Source: JAAUTS01 sp038250235 (lineage in GTDB: Bacteria > Verrucomicrobiota > Verrucomicrobiia > Methylacidiphilales > JAAUTS01). From it: DNA of 38,841 nucleotides. Below the pieces are notes generated by a model that searched no databases, was not told where the DNA came from, and saw only the letters and a list, made by a program, of their open reading frames with translations. Below, piece by piece: positions 1 through 7,035 of the stretch. Where the stretch lies: contig JBBSCO010000027.1 in NCBI GenBank assembly GCA_038250235.1, positions 1 to 38,841 of the forward strand, in the 5' to 3' direction. Position 1 is the stretch's first letter. Each line of letters opens with the position of its first letter. A program made the translations under genes and the position numbers.

Positions 1-181
1 CAGCGACGGCATTAGTCTGCACCGCCCGAATTTGGAATCAAGGCAAAGCTTGTAGTGATGTCCCCGAGTGACAGCCCAAAGTCTGCACCGCCCGAATTTG
101 GAATCAAGGCAAAGCAAGCCGCAAACCCATCTCAGACTCCGTGTCAGTCTGCACCGCCCGAATTTGGAATCAAGGCAAAGC
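1..181. CRISPR. CRISPR array end, 36-bp repeats with 30-bp spacers
   Basis: Three identical 36-bp repeats lie at 14-49, 80-115 and 146-181. Each begins AGTCTGCACC and ends AAGGCAAAGC. Two unrelated 30-bp spacers lie at 50-79 and 116-145, so the period is exactly 66 bp. Bases 1-13 look like the tail of a further spacer, so the array probably continues to the left. A 36/30 geometry is usual for class 2 (type II or V) systems; the repeat does not resemble I-C. No cas gene is in the window, so type and direction of transcription cannot be fixed. The third repeat is followed after only 24 bp by a different repeat type. Confidence 0.92.
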
Positions 182-205
182 CATAATGTCGGGTATGATA
201 TTGGT

Positions 206-278
206 GTCGCCCCCCGCGCGGGGGCGTGGATTGAAACACAAAAATCCTCACTTTCTTCTTGCATTGCCGTGGTCGCCC
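206..278 (+). CRISPR. Type I-C-like CRISPR repeat, one spacer and a 7-bp repeat stub
   Basis: Bases 206-237 form a 32-bp repeat with a GC-rich hairpin (GCCCCCC / GGGGGC) and the 3' end GTGGATTGAAAC, which is typical of type I-C repeats. It is followed by a 34-bp spacer-like segment (238-271). Then GTCGCCC (272-278) repeats the first seven bases of the repeat before the sequence diverges. The 34-bp spacing fits I-C spacers, so this looks like the remains of an I-C array cut within its next repeat. The repeat differs completely from the 36-bp repeats just to the left. Confidence 0.85.
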
Positions 279-336
279 AAGATGAAATGAATGCCACTAG
301 AAAGAGTCCTTTTCGGACAGATTCATCGTCGAATAC

Positions 337-372
337 TTGATTTTTCTTGAACTTCAACTTAAAGTTCAACTC
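337..372 (+). promoter_or_regulatory. Promoter and operator of the toxin-antitoxin pair
   Basis: A -35-like TTGATT (337-342) is separated by 17 bp from a -10-like TAAAGT (360-365), which ends 7 nt before the antitoxin ATG at 373. A perfect 8-bp inverted repeat, TTGAACTT (347-354) and AAGTTCAA (362-369), spans the spacer and the -10 box. This is the position expected for an operator bound by the antitoxin, as in most type II toxin-antitoxin operons. There is no Shine-Dalgarno sequence. Autoregulation is inferred. Confidence 0.6.
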
Positions 373-621
373 ATGAAAACAGTGACCATGCTGGAATTTC
401 GGCGCAACGCCGCCGGTGTTCTCAAACGTCTGGCTAAAGGTGAACCACTCATCCTATCCCACCGTGGCAAACCCGCCGCCCGCCTTGAACCTCTCTCCAG
501 TCCAAAAACAACCCTTCAAGCGGATGATCCTGCTTTGAATCTTTCCAGCTTCGCCGTGGAAGGGCCCGGAGGCAGGTTCAGCAGCAAAGACGCGGACCAT
601 CTGCTCTATGGCAACAAATGA
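373..621 (+). CDS. Phd/YefM-type antitoxin
   Basis: Small protein of 82 residues when started at the ATG at 373; an upstream in-frame start at 337 would lie inside the promoter. The N-terminal part, MKTVTMLEFRRNAAGVLKRL and then the segment with LILSHRGKPAARLEPL, is the DNA-binding fold of the Phd/YefM (prevent-host-death) family. The C-terminal tail, rich in Ser, Gly and Asp, would be the disordered toxin-binding segment. It overlaps the toxin gene by 14 bp, which suggests translational coupling. Its expected role is to neutralise the PIN-domain RNase encoded next and to repress their shared promoter. Family assignment is by motif; the partner specificity is inferred. Confidence 0.82.
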   Translation: MKTVTMLEFRRNAAGVLKRLAKGEPLILSHRGKPAARLEPLSSPKTTLQADDPALNLSSFAVEGPGGRFSSKDADHLLYGNK

Positions 622-1099
622 TCTTTTCATGGACAGCTCCGGCTTTTACGCCGCGTTGGATGCCCGCGACAGCTCTCACCAAGCCGCAGCCGTAGAAATT
701 ACGAAGGCAGTGAAGTCCGGTGGAAAGTTGATCTTTACCGACTATATCATCACCGAATCCCTGAACCTGGCCGTCGCCCGCCGCGGACACCATGTGGCAG
801 GACGCATGCTTGATTTTTTGGAAGAAAGCAATGCCTGGAACCGTATTTCCGTGGATGCCGCCTTTTTTGACGAAGCCGTCCTCTATTTCAGGAAACATCG
901 TGACAAAAACTTTTCTTTCACCGACTGCACCTCTTTCGTTGTCATGAAATCACTCTGCCTTACCCGGCTCCGGAAGGAAGACGGAGGCAACTGGTATCAC
1001 TGTGCGGATCTTAAAATCGACGGGTGGCTCTGCCCCGCCCTACATAAGTATTTTAAAACCGCCCCTGCCAGCCTCTATGTAAAAGTCCAAGGCTCCTAA
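608..1099 (+). CDS. PIN-domain toxin (VapC-like) with an atypical C-terminus
   Basis: The first 118 residues fit a PIN-domain ribonuclease: Asp9 in FMDSSGFYAALD, Glu50 in TDYIITESLNLA, and Asp106 in SFTDCTSFVVMK. These are three of the four acidic residues that usually bind Mg2+ in VapC-type toxins. From about residue 117 the expected ending, which normally carries the fourth Asp in a TxDxHF-like motif, is replaced by about 45 unrelated residues. The protein is 163 residues instead of the usual 130-140. The 3' end therefore appears to be rearranged and the toxin may be weak or inactive. The start at 608 overlaps the antitoxin; Met at 629 is an alternative. The gene pair sits between two I-C-like CRISPR repeats. 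Confidence 0.78.
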   Translation: MATNDLFMDSSGFYAALDARDSSHQAAAVEITKAVKSGGKLIFTDYIITESLNLAVARRGHHVAGRMLDFLEESNAWNRISVDAAFFDEAVLYFRKHRDKNFSFTDCTSFVVMKSLCLTRLRKEDGGNWYHCADLKIDGWLCPALHKYFKTAPASLYVKVQGS

Positions 1100-1120
1100 C
1101 GCCGAGTGATGGCACCAGAT

Positions 1121-1152
1121 TTCCCCACTCGCGCCGGTGCGTGGATTGAAAC
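1121..1152 (+). repeat. Degenerate type I-C-like CRISPR repeat
   Basis: This 32-base stretch aligns end to end with the intact repeat at 206-237. The last 14 bases (GCGTGGATTGAAAC) are identical, while seven scattered changes in the first 18 bases break most of the hairpin stem. Degenerate terminal repeats are normal at the leader-distal end of an array. Here no intact repeat is found within a spacer length upstream, and the toxin-antitoxin genes fill the gap to the next I-C-like repeat. Nothing else recognisable lies in 1153-1256 apart from two copies of ATGCAGGG. Confidence 0.75.
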
Positions 1153-1256
1153 CAGTTACTTGTTTAACGCTCATGCAGGGTTCCCTTGAGCTTATGCAGG
1201 GACGCCGCATTCTCGCTGGCTGTTATAGATTTTAATATCTATTCATTGCGGGTCAC

Positions 1257-1290
1257 AAAAAAAGCGGAGGCCACGCGGCCTCCGCTTTTT
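1257..1290 (-). terminator. Intrinsic terminator after ilvC, probably bidirectional
   Basis: A perfect 9-bp stem, GCGGAGGCC (1264-1272) and GGCCTCCGC (1277-1285), with a 4-nt loop. Seven A residues precede it (1257-1263) and five T residues follow it (1286-1290). Read on the minus strand it is a strong hairpin with a U-run just after the ilvC stop codon. Read on the plus strand it also has a U-run and could stop transcription coming from the CRISPR/toxin side. Confidence 0.88.
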
Positions 1291-1312
1291 GTTTCTTCCA
1301 GATGAAGTCGGC

Positions 1313-2338
1313 TCAATAGGCAGCCTGGGCACCTTTGATGTCGCGCTTCTTCATCCATGGCATCATGGAGCGGAGACGGACACCGGTCTTCTCGATAGGG
1401 TGCTGGGCACCTTTCTTGAGGAGGGCGTTGTATTTCTTGTAGCCACCTTCGTATTCCTTGACCCAGCCGCGGGCAAACTTGCCGGTCTGTATGTCCTGGA
1501 GTGCCACTTTCATGCGGGCCTTGACGCTGGCGTCCACTACTTTGGGTCCGACCGAAACGTCACCCCACTTGGCAGTTTCCGAGATGGAGAAACGCATGCC
1601 GGCGATGCCGGATTCGTTCATCATGTCACAGATGAGTTTCAGCTCATGGAGACATTCGAAGTAGGCCATTTCCGGGGAGTAACCGGCTTCAACCAACGTT
1701 TCATAACCGGCCAGCACCAGGGCACTGGCTCCACCGCAGAGCACAACTTGTTCGCCGAACAGATCGGTTTCAGTTTCTTCTTTGAAGGAGGTTTCGATGA
1801 CACCGGCGCGTGTTCCCCCGATACCTTTGGCCCAGGCCAGGGCGATTTTCTTCGCGTCTTTGCCGGGGTTCTGGTGGATGGCGATGAGGGTGGGAACACC
1901 TTTTCCTTCCTGATACTGACGGCGGACGGTGTGTCCGGGGCCTTTGGGAGCCACCATGATGACGTTGACATCTTTGGGGGGGACGAGAGTTTTGAAGTGG
2001 ACGGAAAAACCGTGGGAGAAGACCAGGGTTTTGCCGGGCTTGAGGTTGGGGGCGATGTCTTTTTTATAAAGGGCGGGCTGTTTGGTGTCAGGGGCCGCGA
2101 TCATGATGACGTCGGCTTTCTTGACAGCCAGAGCTGTTTCAAAAACTTTGAAGCCTTTTTTCTTGGCGACCGGGATGGACTTGCTGCCTTTATAGAGACC
2201 GATGATGACGTTAACTCCGCTTTCTTTGAGGTTCAACGCATGGGCATGGCCCTGGGATCCGAAACCAATGATGGCCACGGTTTTCTTTTTGAGAACGCCC
2301 AGATCGGCGTCTTTATCTGTGTAGATTTTAGCTGGCAT
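1313..2338 (-). CDS. ilvC: Ketol-acid reductoisomerase (NADP+)
   Basis: Second step of valine, leucine and isoleucine synthesis: isomerisation and reduction of 2-acetolactate or 2-aceto-2-hydroxybutyrate. At 341 residues it matches short class I enzymes. The Rossmann motif is GFGSQGHA (25-32). The specificity loop LYKGSKS (48-54) keeps Ser52 and Ser54, which contact the NADPH 2'-phosphate, but has Tyr49 where many homologues have Arg. Metal ligands are visible in DLFGEQ (Asp192, Glu196) and ECLHEL (Glu228, Glu232). A purine-rich AAGAAAGAAG precedes the start. It lies 32 bp downstream of ilvH and clearly forms an operon with it; a terminator follows. Confidence 0.97.
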   Translation of the reverse strand: MPAKIYTDKDADLGVLKKKTVAIIGFGSQGHAHALNLKESGVNVIIGLYKGSKSIPVAKKKGFKVFETALAVKKADVIMIAAPDTKQPALYKKDIAPNLKPGKTLVFSHGFSVHFKTLVPPKDVNVIMVAPKGPGHTVRRQYQEGKGVPTLIAIHQNPGKDAKKIALAWAKGIGGTRAGVIETSFKEETETDLFGEQVVLCGGASALVLAGYETLVEAGYSPEMAYFECLHELKLICDMMNESGIAGMRFSISETAKWGDVSVGPKVVDASVKARMKVALQDIQTGKFARGWVKEYEGGYKKYNALLKKGAQHPIEKTGVRLRSMMPWMKKRDIKGAQAAY

Positions 2339-2370
2339 GTTTTTTCTTCTTTCTTGGTGTGAGTTAAAAT

Positions 2371-2844
2371 TCAGCTGCGGGGCAGGACGACCTTGCCGGT
2401 GCGGGTCAGTTCAAGCACACCGAAGTTCTCCATCAGCGCGAGAAACTTGGCCAGCTTGTTTTCGTCGCCGGTGATTTCCACTGTGACGTTCTTGGGCTGC
2501 ACATCGACGATCTTACCCCGGAAAATATCGCAGAGCTGGATGAGTTCGGCCCGCGATTTGGTGTCCACCTTGATTTTCACCAGAAGCAGTTCGCGGTCAA
2601 TGTATTCGCCATCCTTGAAATCCTGCACTTCGATCACTTCCACCAGGCGGTTGAGTTGTTTGGTTACCTGCACGAGAACCTTGTCATCGCCGACCACCAC
2701 GATGGTCATGCGCGAGGTGGCAGGATCTTCCGTCGGCCCGACGTTAAGGGTATCGATATTGAAACCGCGTCCGCTGAACAGGTTGGTGATGCGGTTCAGC
2801 ACCCCGAACTTGTTTTCCACCAGAACTGATAAGGTATGTCTCAT
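2371..2844 (-). CDS. ilvH: Acetolactate synthase small (regulatory) subunit
   Basis: Regulatory subunit that confers valine feedback control on acetolactate synthase. Starting at the ATG whose complement is at 2842-2844 gives 157 residues, beginning MRHTLSVLVENKFGVLNRI. This is the conserved N-terminal ACT domain, followed by GRGFNIDTLNVGPTED. The second half (from about residue 78) is the C-terminal ACT-like domain with RELLLVKI and the DIFRGKIVDV segment. A longer frame extends 40 codons upstream, but that part has no family similarity. The large subunit gene (ilvB) is not adjacent on this side, which is unusual because ilvB-ilvH-ilvC is the common order. It is the first gene of the ilvH-ilvC unit here. 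Confidence 0.95.
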   Translation of the reverse strand: MRHTLSVLVENKFGVLNRITNLFSGRGFNIDTLNVGPTEDPATSRMTIVVVGDDKVLVQVTKQLNRLVEVIEVQDFKDGEYIDRELLLVKIKVDTKSRAELIQLCDIFRGKIVDVQPKNVTVEITGDENKLAKFLALMENFGVLELTRTGKVVLPRS

Positions 2845-2988
2845 AAAACGTATAAAAAAGGTCAACCGTACAAACGAAGAAGACCCGGAGCGATTCCGAG
2901 CCTTTCCGCGTAGAGGTGAGAGAATGGCGGCTCCATTTGCTTGGTCAACCCTTTTATGGTTCACTCCCGAACAGTTCCCTCCTCTAAA

Positions 2989-3021
2989 CTTGCGTCTTGG
3001 CTCCTTGGCTTCTTTGCGTTA
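2989..3021 (+). repeat. Octamer tandem repeat upstream of the aldo/keto reductase
   Basis: Units are CTTGCGT (2989-2995), CTTGGCTC (2996-3003), CTTGGCTT (3004-3011) and CTTTGCGT (3012-3019), followed by TA. The same 7+8+8+8+TA layout occurs at 34492-34524, and a close relative at 36378-36412. All three are on the plus strand and end 9 to 16 nt before a start codon. Confidence 0.75.
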
Positions 3022-3025
3022 CGTT
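2997..3025 (+). promoter_or_regulatory. Putative leaderless promoter of the aldo/keto reductase
   Basis: TTGGCT (2997-3002), a 17-bp spacer and TACGTT (3020-3025) lie exactly 6 nt before the ATG at 3032. The -35-like box is inside the octamer repeat and the -10-like box starts at its last TA. There is no Shine-Dalgarno sequence. If the boxes are used, the transcript would begin at or next to the start codon. Confidence 0.5.
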
Positions 3026-3031
3026 CTGGCC

Positions 3032-4120
3032 ATGTCCCGCTACGATAACATGACCTACCTGCGCTGCGGCAAAAGCGGCCTCAAACTTCCCCTCATCTCT
3101 CTGGGAGGATGGCACAATTTTGAAACCCTCGACCGCGCCCGGGAACTGACCCTGAAAGCCTGGGATATGGGAATCACCCACTTTGACTTTGCCAACAACT
3201 ACGGACCACCGCCCGGCTCTGCGGAAATCAACTTTGGACATCTGATGAAATCAGACCTGGCCGCGCACCGCGACGAACTGATTATTTCCTCCAAAGCCGG
3301 CTACCACATGTGGGCCGGGCCCTATGGAGAGTGGGGCTCCAGGAAATATCTGACCGCCAGCCTGAACCAGTCCCTCAAACGCCTGCAGGTTGACTATGTG
3401 GACATCTTTTATTCCCATCGTTTTGACCCTGATACGCCACTGGATGAAACCATGGGAGCCCTCTCCCAGGCGGTGCGGGAAGGCAAAGCCCTCTATGCCG
3501 GGATCAGTAGTTATCCCGCCAAAGCCGTCAAAAAAGCGGCCAAAATCATGGAAGGTCTCGGCACTCCACTCGTTATCAACCAATCCAGCTACAACATACT
3601 CGATCGCTGGATCGAGGGAAAAGTTCTGGAAGAAACAGCGGATGCAGGCCTGGGCATGATTGTGTTCTGCCCTCTGGCCCAGGGCCTCCTGACCGACCGT
3701 TATCTGAAAGGGATTCCCAACGACTCCCGCGCCGCATCACCCACCGGTTTCCTGAAGTCCGACCGTGTGACACCCAAACTCGTTTCCGTGCTGCAGGAAT
3801 TGAACAGCATCGCAGCCAGCCGGGGCCAGACCCTGGCGCGCATGGCCTTGGGTTGGATTTTAAAGGATCCCCGCATCTGCAGCCTGCTCATCGGGGCCAG
3901 CCGTCCCCAGCAAATCGAGGATTGTGTCGCCGTGAGAAACGACGCGCCCTTCACAGATGAAGAATTGCAGAATATTGAAACCATTCTGGCCAAACTCAAT
4001 CCACCCGCCACTTCCGTCACTCCCGTCGAAGCCGCTGTCCAGAGCACTACGAAAAGCACTGCGAAAAAGCTGATCAAGCTCAAGCCATTGACCAAACCAT
4101 CTAACAAACAAGCAATTTAA
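3032..4120 (+). CDS. Aldo/keto reductase, YghZ-like
   Basis: NADPH-dependent oxidoreductase of the aldo/keto reductase superfamily with a TIM-barrel fold. The catalytic tetrad is visible: Asp52 and Tyr57 (FDFANNYGP), Lys88 (IISSKAGY) and His129 (YSHRFDP). The order of motifs, including the GSAEINFGHLMKSDL loop and MWAGPYGEWGSRKYL, resembles E. coli YghZ (L-glyceraldehyde 3-phosphate reductase) and Kv-beta-like members. The C-terminal LIGASRPQQIEDCV segment is the NADPH-binding part. The last 35 residues are a Lys/Thr/Val-rich tail not usual for the family. The frame is open far upstream, but ATG 3032 is chosen because similarity starts there. The physiological substrate is unknown. Confidence 0.9.
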   Translation: MSRYDNMTYLRCGKSGLKLPLISLGGWHNFETLDRARELTLKAWDMGITHFDFANNYGPPPGSAEINFGHLMKSDLAAHRDELIISSKAGYHMWAGPYGEWGSRKYLTASLNQSLKRLQVDYVDIFYSHRFDPDTPLDETMGALSQAVREGKALYAGISSYPAKAVKKAAKIMEGLGTPLVINQSSYNILDRWIEGKVLEETADAGLGMIVFCPLAQGLLTDRYLKGIPNDSRAASPTGFLKSDRVTPKLVSVLQELNSIAASRGQTLARMALGWILKDPRICSLLIGASRPQQIEDCVAVRNDAPFTDEELQNIETILAKLNPPATSVTPVEAAVQSTTKSTAKKLIKLKPLTKPSNKQAI

Positions 4121-4192
4121 GCAGAGTCCCCCATGTTACCTTTTCCCGCTGCCACGAGGGATGTGACAACTTGACGTCTTTTCCGGTTGTAC

Positions 4193-4221
4193 TTGCCCGC
4201 ATCTGACAACTCCGGCATAAG
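4193..4221 (+). promoter_or_regulatory. Putative leaderless promoter of the SPFH operon
   Basis: TTGCCC (4193-4198), a 17-bp spacer and CATAAG (4216-4221) end exactly 6 nt before the GTG at 4228. No ribosome binding site is visible. Confidence 0.45.
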
Positions 4222-4227
4222 ACTCCT

Positions 4228-5241
4228 GTGTTCTTGATAGAAATACTTCTCGGCATCTGTCTCGGCCTCCTGGCCTATTTCATCATGCGTGTTCTGGCCA
4301 TGGGCCTCTTCACCGTTGATCAGAACGAACGGGCGGTCATCACTTCCTTCGGCCGCGCCCAGCGGATCGAAAACGCCACCACGCTGGACGATCCCATTTC
4401 CCATCAACTCCCGGAATCCGACCGTGAGCGCTATGTTTATCCGCAGATGAAAGTAATCGGGCCTGGTGGCCCTTATTTCCGCATGCCCTGGCAGAAGGTC
4501 CACAAAGTTTCCGTGGCCATCGAGACGGTCAGCGTGGCCTACGACCCGGAAAATTCCATGCTCAACCAAGGCGGCACCGTTCTGGAAGCCGTCACCAAGG
4601 ATCAGTTGAATATCGGCGTTACCGGCCAGATGCGTTTCTACATTTGTGAGCGCAATCTCTACGCCTACCTTTTCGGAATCAAAAACCCCATCGCCCACGT
4701 CATGGGCTATTTTGTCTCTATTTTGAGGGAACGCATCGCCAATTTTACGGCACAAGCACAGGCGTTGTCAGAACCGAATCCCGCAGAAGCCGGATTGGCT
4801 CCCGAAGGTCTGAGTCTTCAGGGAGTTTCCATCAATGATCTGCGTAAAAATCTCAATGAGCTGAACGAGCAAATGGATCAGGAATGCCTCTCCTCCGCTG
4901 CGCGTTACGGAATCGTTCTGGACGCTTCCCTGATCACCGGCATCGACCCGCCACACCAGATTGATTCCGCCCTGGCAGCCATCAACACCGCCCATAATGA
5001 AGTTTCCTCCGATATCAGCCTGGCCCAGGCCTTCGCCGATCAACGTATCGTCGAATCCCGCCGCGCGGTGGAAATTCAGACGATGAAAGCGGAAGCAGAA
5101 GTCCAACCCCTGCGCTGGCTGTCGGAGCAGCTCAAGCAACTGAAAAACAGCGGACGTGATGCCATCCCCGGCTACCTCCGCAATGTCCGTCTGGATCTTT
5201 ACAGCCGCGCCCGCCACATCATCCTGGACATCCAAAAATGA
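4228..5241 (+). CDS. SPFH/band 7 membrane protein, first of a pair
   Basis: Protein of 337 residues with one N-terminal transmembrane segment (about residues 2-26) and then an SPFH (band 7, stomatin/prohibitin/HflK-like) domain. The start of the domain, VDQNERAVITSFGRAQRI, is characteristic. A second recognisable part is the helical stretch around NTAHNEVSSDISLAQAFADQ and ESRRAVEIQTMKAEAEVQ, typical of the oligomerising coiled region. Such proteins assemble into membrane rings that organise lipids or proteases. The GTG start is supported by the promoter-like boxes upstream. It overlaps the next gene by 4 bp (ATGA), so the two are translated together and probably form a hetero-oligomer like HflK-HflC. 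It is not a clear HflK orthologue. Confidence 0.82.
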   Translation: MFLIEILLGICLGLLAYFIMRVLAMGLFTVDQNERAVITSFGRAQRIENATTLDDPISHQLPESDRERYVYPQMKVIGPGGPYFRMPWQKVHKVSVAIETVSVAYDPENSMLNQGGTVLEAVTKDQLNIGVTGQMRFYICERNLYAYLFGIKNPIAHVMGYFVSILRERIANFTAQAQALSEPNPAEAGLAPEGLSLQGVSINDLRKNLNELNEQMDQECLSSAARYGIVLDASLITGIDPPHQIDSALAAINTAHNEVSSDISLAQAFADQRIVESRRAVEIQTMKAEAEVQPLRWLSEQLKQLKNSGRDAIPGYLRNVRLDLYSRARHIILDIQK

Positions 5242-6185
5242 TCACGCTTATCTCTGCCGCCATCGCGTTCATGGCCTCCTGGATTCTGATCCCGGTTCTG
5301 CTGGGTTTTGCCAAACTGTTCGGGTTCTACACCACGGTCGAGGAACAGCAGGCCAAGGTTTATGTGCTTTTCGGGAAAGTACTGGTGGTGTTGGACGAAC
5401 CGGGCCTTCATTTTCTTTGGCCAAAACTGGGTTTTGAGGCCTTTATCATCCATTTTTTCGGCCAGATCCACATCATTGATCTGCGTCTTGACCAGCAATA
5501 CCTGCGCAGCCAGCCGGTCAACTCGGAAGAAGGAACCCCCATGGGTGTTGGTGTCTGGCATGAAATGTCCATCTCCGACCCTGTAGCTTTCCTTTTCAAG
5601 AACACCGATCCCCGCGGATCGCTCCGCGCCAACCTCAGCAACGCCACCGTGCGCTGCCTGAGCAATATGCCTCTGGAACGTCTGCTGGAAAACCGCCATG
5701 AAATGAGCCGGGCTGTCAGACAGGAAGTTTCCCCCAAGTCTACCGCCTGGGGTTACAAACTCGGATCTGTCTACATCAGAAAGGTGCATTTCCGGGATCA
5801 GAACATGATCCATCAGATCGAACAGAAAGTGATCAATCGCCTGCGCCAGGTCACTTCCGCCATTCGGCAGGCCGGCGTCAACCAGGTTGATCTGATCAAG
5901 AGTGCGGCTGAAAAAGAAGCCGCTGCCGAATTTGCACGGGCCGGGGCCATGCGGCCTTTTGTTGTTGGATCGGCCCTGCAGCAGATTGCGGAAGATCCGG
6001 AAATTCTTGCCGCCATGTTTGAAATCCTGGAGACCCAGAAAATGTTGGAAGGGGAAGTGGATCTGACCCTGATCCCCAAAGGCGAAACCGCAGGATTTCT
6101 CGCCCAAATGCTGGCTACCAAAGCTTTGGGACAACCAGTCGGCAACCCAGCCCCGATTCCGGGCCGCCACAGCATGCCGGCTTGA
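5238..6185 (+). CDS. SPFH/band 7 membrane protein, second of a pair
   Basis: Protein of 315 residues. An N-terminal transmembrane segment (residues 5-30) is followed by FYTTVEEQQAKVYVLFGKV, the start of an SPFH domain, and by WHEMSISDPVAFLFKNTDPR in its middle. The helical C-terminal half includes LIKSAAEKEAAAEFARAGA, an Ala/Glu-rich coiled segment as in HflC and stomatins, and ends with MLEGEVDLTLIPKGETAGFL. It starts inside the stop of the preceding gene, so the pair is translationally coupled. The usual partner of such pairs (FtsH or an NfeD protein) is not next to them. The function is inferred only at family level: membrane scaffold or regulator of membrane proteolysis. Confidence 0.82.
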   Translation: MITLISAAIAFMASWILIPVLLGFAKLFGFYTTVEEQQAKVYVLFGKVLVVLDEPGLHFLWPKLGFEAFIIHFFGQIHIIDLRLDQQYLRSQPVNSEEGTPMGVGVWHEMSISDPVAFLFKNTDPRGSLRANLSNATVRCLSNMPLERLLENRHEMSRAVRQEVSPKSTAWGYKLGSVYIRKVHFRDQNMIHQIEQKVINRLRQVTSAIRQAGVNQVDLIKSAAEKEAAAEFARAGAMRPFVVGSALQQIAEDPEILAAMFEILETQKMLEGEVDLTLIPKGETAGFLAQMLATKALGQPVGNPAPIPGRHSMPA

Positions 6186-6211
6186 GAAGCTGTGACACGG
6201 TCAACCCATTG

Positions 6212-6439
6212 CTATTCGTCATGAAGCAACCGTTTTGATTCAGCGGCCAATTCAGGTGCCTTGATGCGTTGAGCCTCCTTCCCATTGGGTGACCAACCTT
6301 TGATATTTGCATGGTATAAGGGCTGATCGTTTCTGAAAATTTCCAGTTCCTGATCCAACACAACTCCGGCAAGAAGGTCTCCCCGGCCATATAGTCTGGG
6401 CTGATCCGAACAGCTGCTAGCAGTTTGTTTACCTACCAT
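6212..6439 (-). pseudogene. Remnant of a conserved hypothetical protein (HANI/GWP type)
   Basis: A 75-codon frame whose last 60 residues look like a real protein end: RLYGRGDLLAGVVLDQELEI, then PLYHANIKGWSPNGKEAQRI, then KAPELAAESKRLL. I recognise this pattern from small hypothetical proteins that end with a HAN-x-x-x-WP segment and a charged helix; no function is known to me. The N-terminal part of such proteins is missing here, so it is probably a truncated copy. It lies on the same strand as the two fragments at 6533-7035. Confidence 0.4.
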
Positions 6440-6532
6440 CCCAAAAGTGGATTCATCCAGCCTCTCCGTGCAGCTAGCAGAAAATTCGACCTAAGGATTG
6501 GGAATAAAAGCGTCAGGCTTGACCCGGCCTGT

Positions 6533-6775
6533 TTAAAGGGCAAACCACTTTCTAAAAAAAGAAACCGTGAAATTCGTTCTTTCCAATCCAGCAGGAGAAA
6601 CCCCTACATCAGGTTGGGGTAAAACAAAGGGTATAGTTTGAACAAATTGCAGAGCATTGCAAAAAACATCCTGTGACAACGCAGGTGCTCCGTAACCATC
6701 CCAATCAGGAAATGAACGCTCCATCCAAAGTTCCTCTAGGCGGGAGAGGGCAATTTCCCAAGGTTCCCCAAACAT
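6533..6775 (-). pseudogene. Fragment of a WDGYGA-type hypothetical protein
   Basis: From the Met at 6775 the frame reads MFGEPWEIALSRLEELWMER, then FPDWDGYGAPALSQDVFCNA and a Pro-rich VLPQPDVGVSPAG. WDGYGA-x-P followed by a helix and a PxPxxxxxxxG turn is the N-terminal half of a widespread small protein family of unknown function. The second half, normally beginning LEW after the Gly turn, is replaced by an unrelated ending (FTVSFFRKWFAL). The reading frame is therefore probably shifted or cut there. Confidence 0.45.
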
Positions 6776-7035
6776 GAGTGCTGATCGAACATGGCTCGAA
6801 CCCAACGGGAGATACCTTCCATAGCACCGTTTTGTGTCAGGGCTGCGGTCATGATGAAGAGCCCCATGATCATCATGACCGTATCGCTGGTGAAACCGGA
6901 AAAGGCCTGACCGGAAGTCAAAACGCTGCAAATAACAAAAGACAGCATGCGCCCCAAGGCAACGGTCTCCGCCTCCAGCAGATCAAAACTGAAAAGCACT
7001 ACAGCTTTACCCAGCAACAAGCAACCAAGGGTGTT
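6775..7035 (-). pseudogene. Fragment of an SLC13/DASS-type anion permease
   Basis: Within a longer frame, about 85 residues resemble the beginning of an SLC13 (DASS) Na+/anion symporter: AVVLFSFDLLEAETVALGRM, then the segment with SGQAFSGFTSDTVMMIMG, then LFIMTAALTQNGAMEGISRW. In intact transporters this region is followed by about 350-500 more residues; here similarity stops at about position 6785 and the sequence passes into the neighbouring fragment. It is a decayed or transferred gene piece. The rest of 6186-7280 holds no intact gene that I can support. Confidence 0.5.

Noticed and set aside
68..340. Plus-strand frame of 90 codons over the CRISPR repeats
   Set aside because: It is the translation of the tandem repeats (SLHRPNLESRQS repeated) and runs through two repeat types; not a gene.
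1289..2362. Long plus-strand frame of 357 codons antisense to ilvC
   Set aside because: It mirrors a strongly conserved gene on the other strand, has abnormal Phe/Gly/Asp content and no family similarity.
2845..2964. 40-codon N-terminal extension of ilvH
   Set aside because: No similarity to IlvH; the conserved N-terminus begins at the Met encoded at 2842-2844.
2393..3031. N-terminal extension of the aldo/keto reductase frame over ilvH
   Set aside because: It is the shadow of ilvH plus the octamer repeat; family similarity and the promoter box place the start at 3032.
6410..6479. Direct repeats around CTAGCAG as insertion-site duplications
   Set aside because: Only 7 bp agree fully and the 60 bp between them contain nothing like a mobile element.
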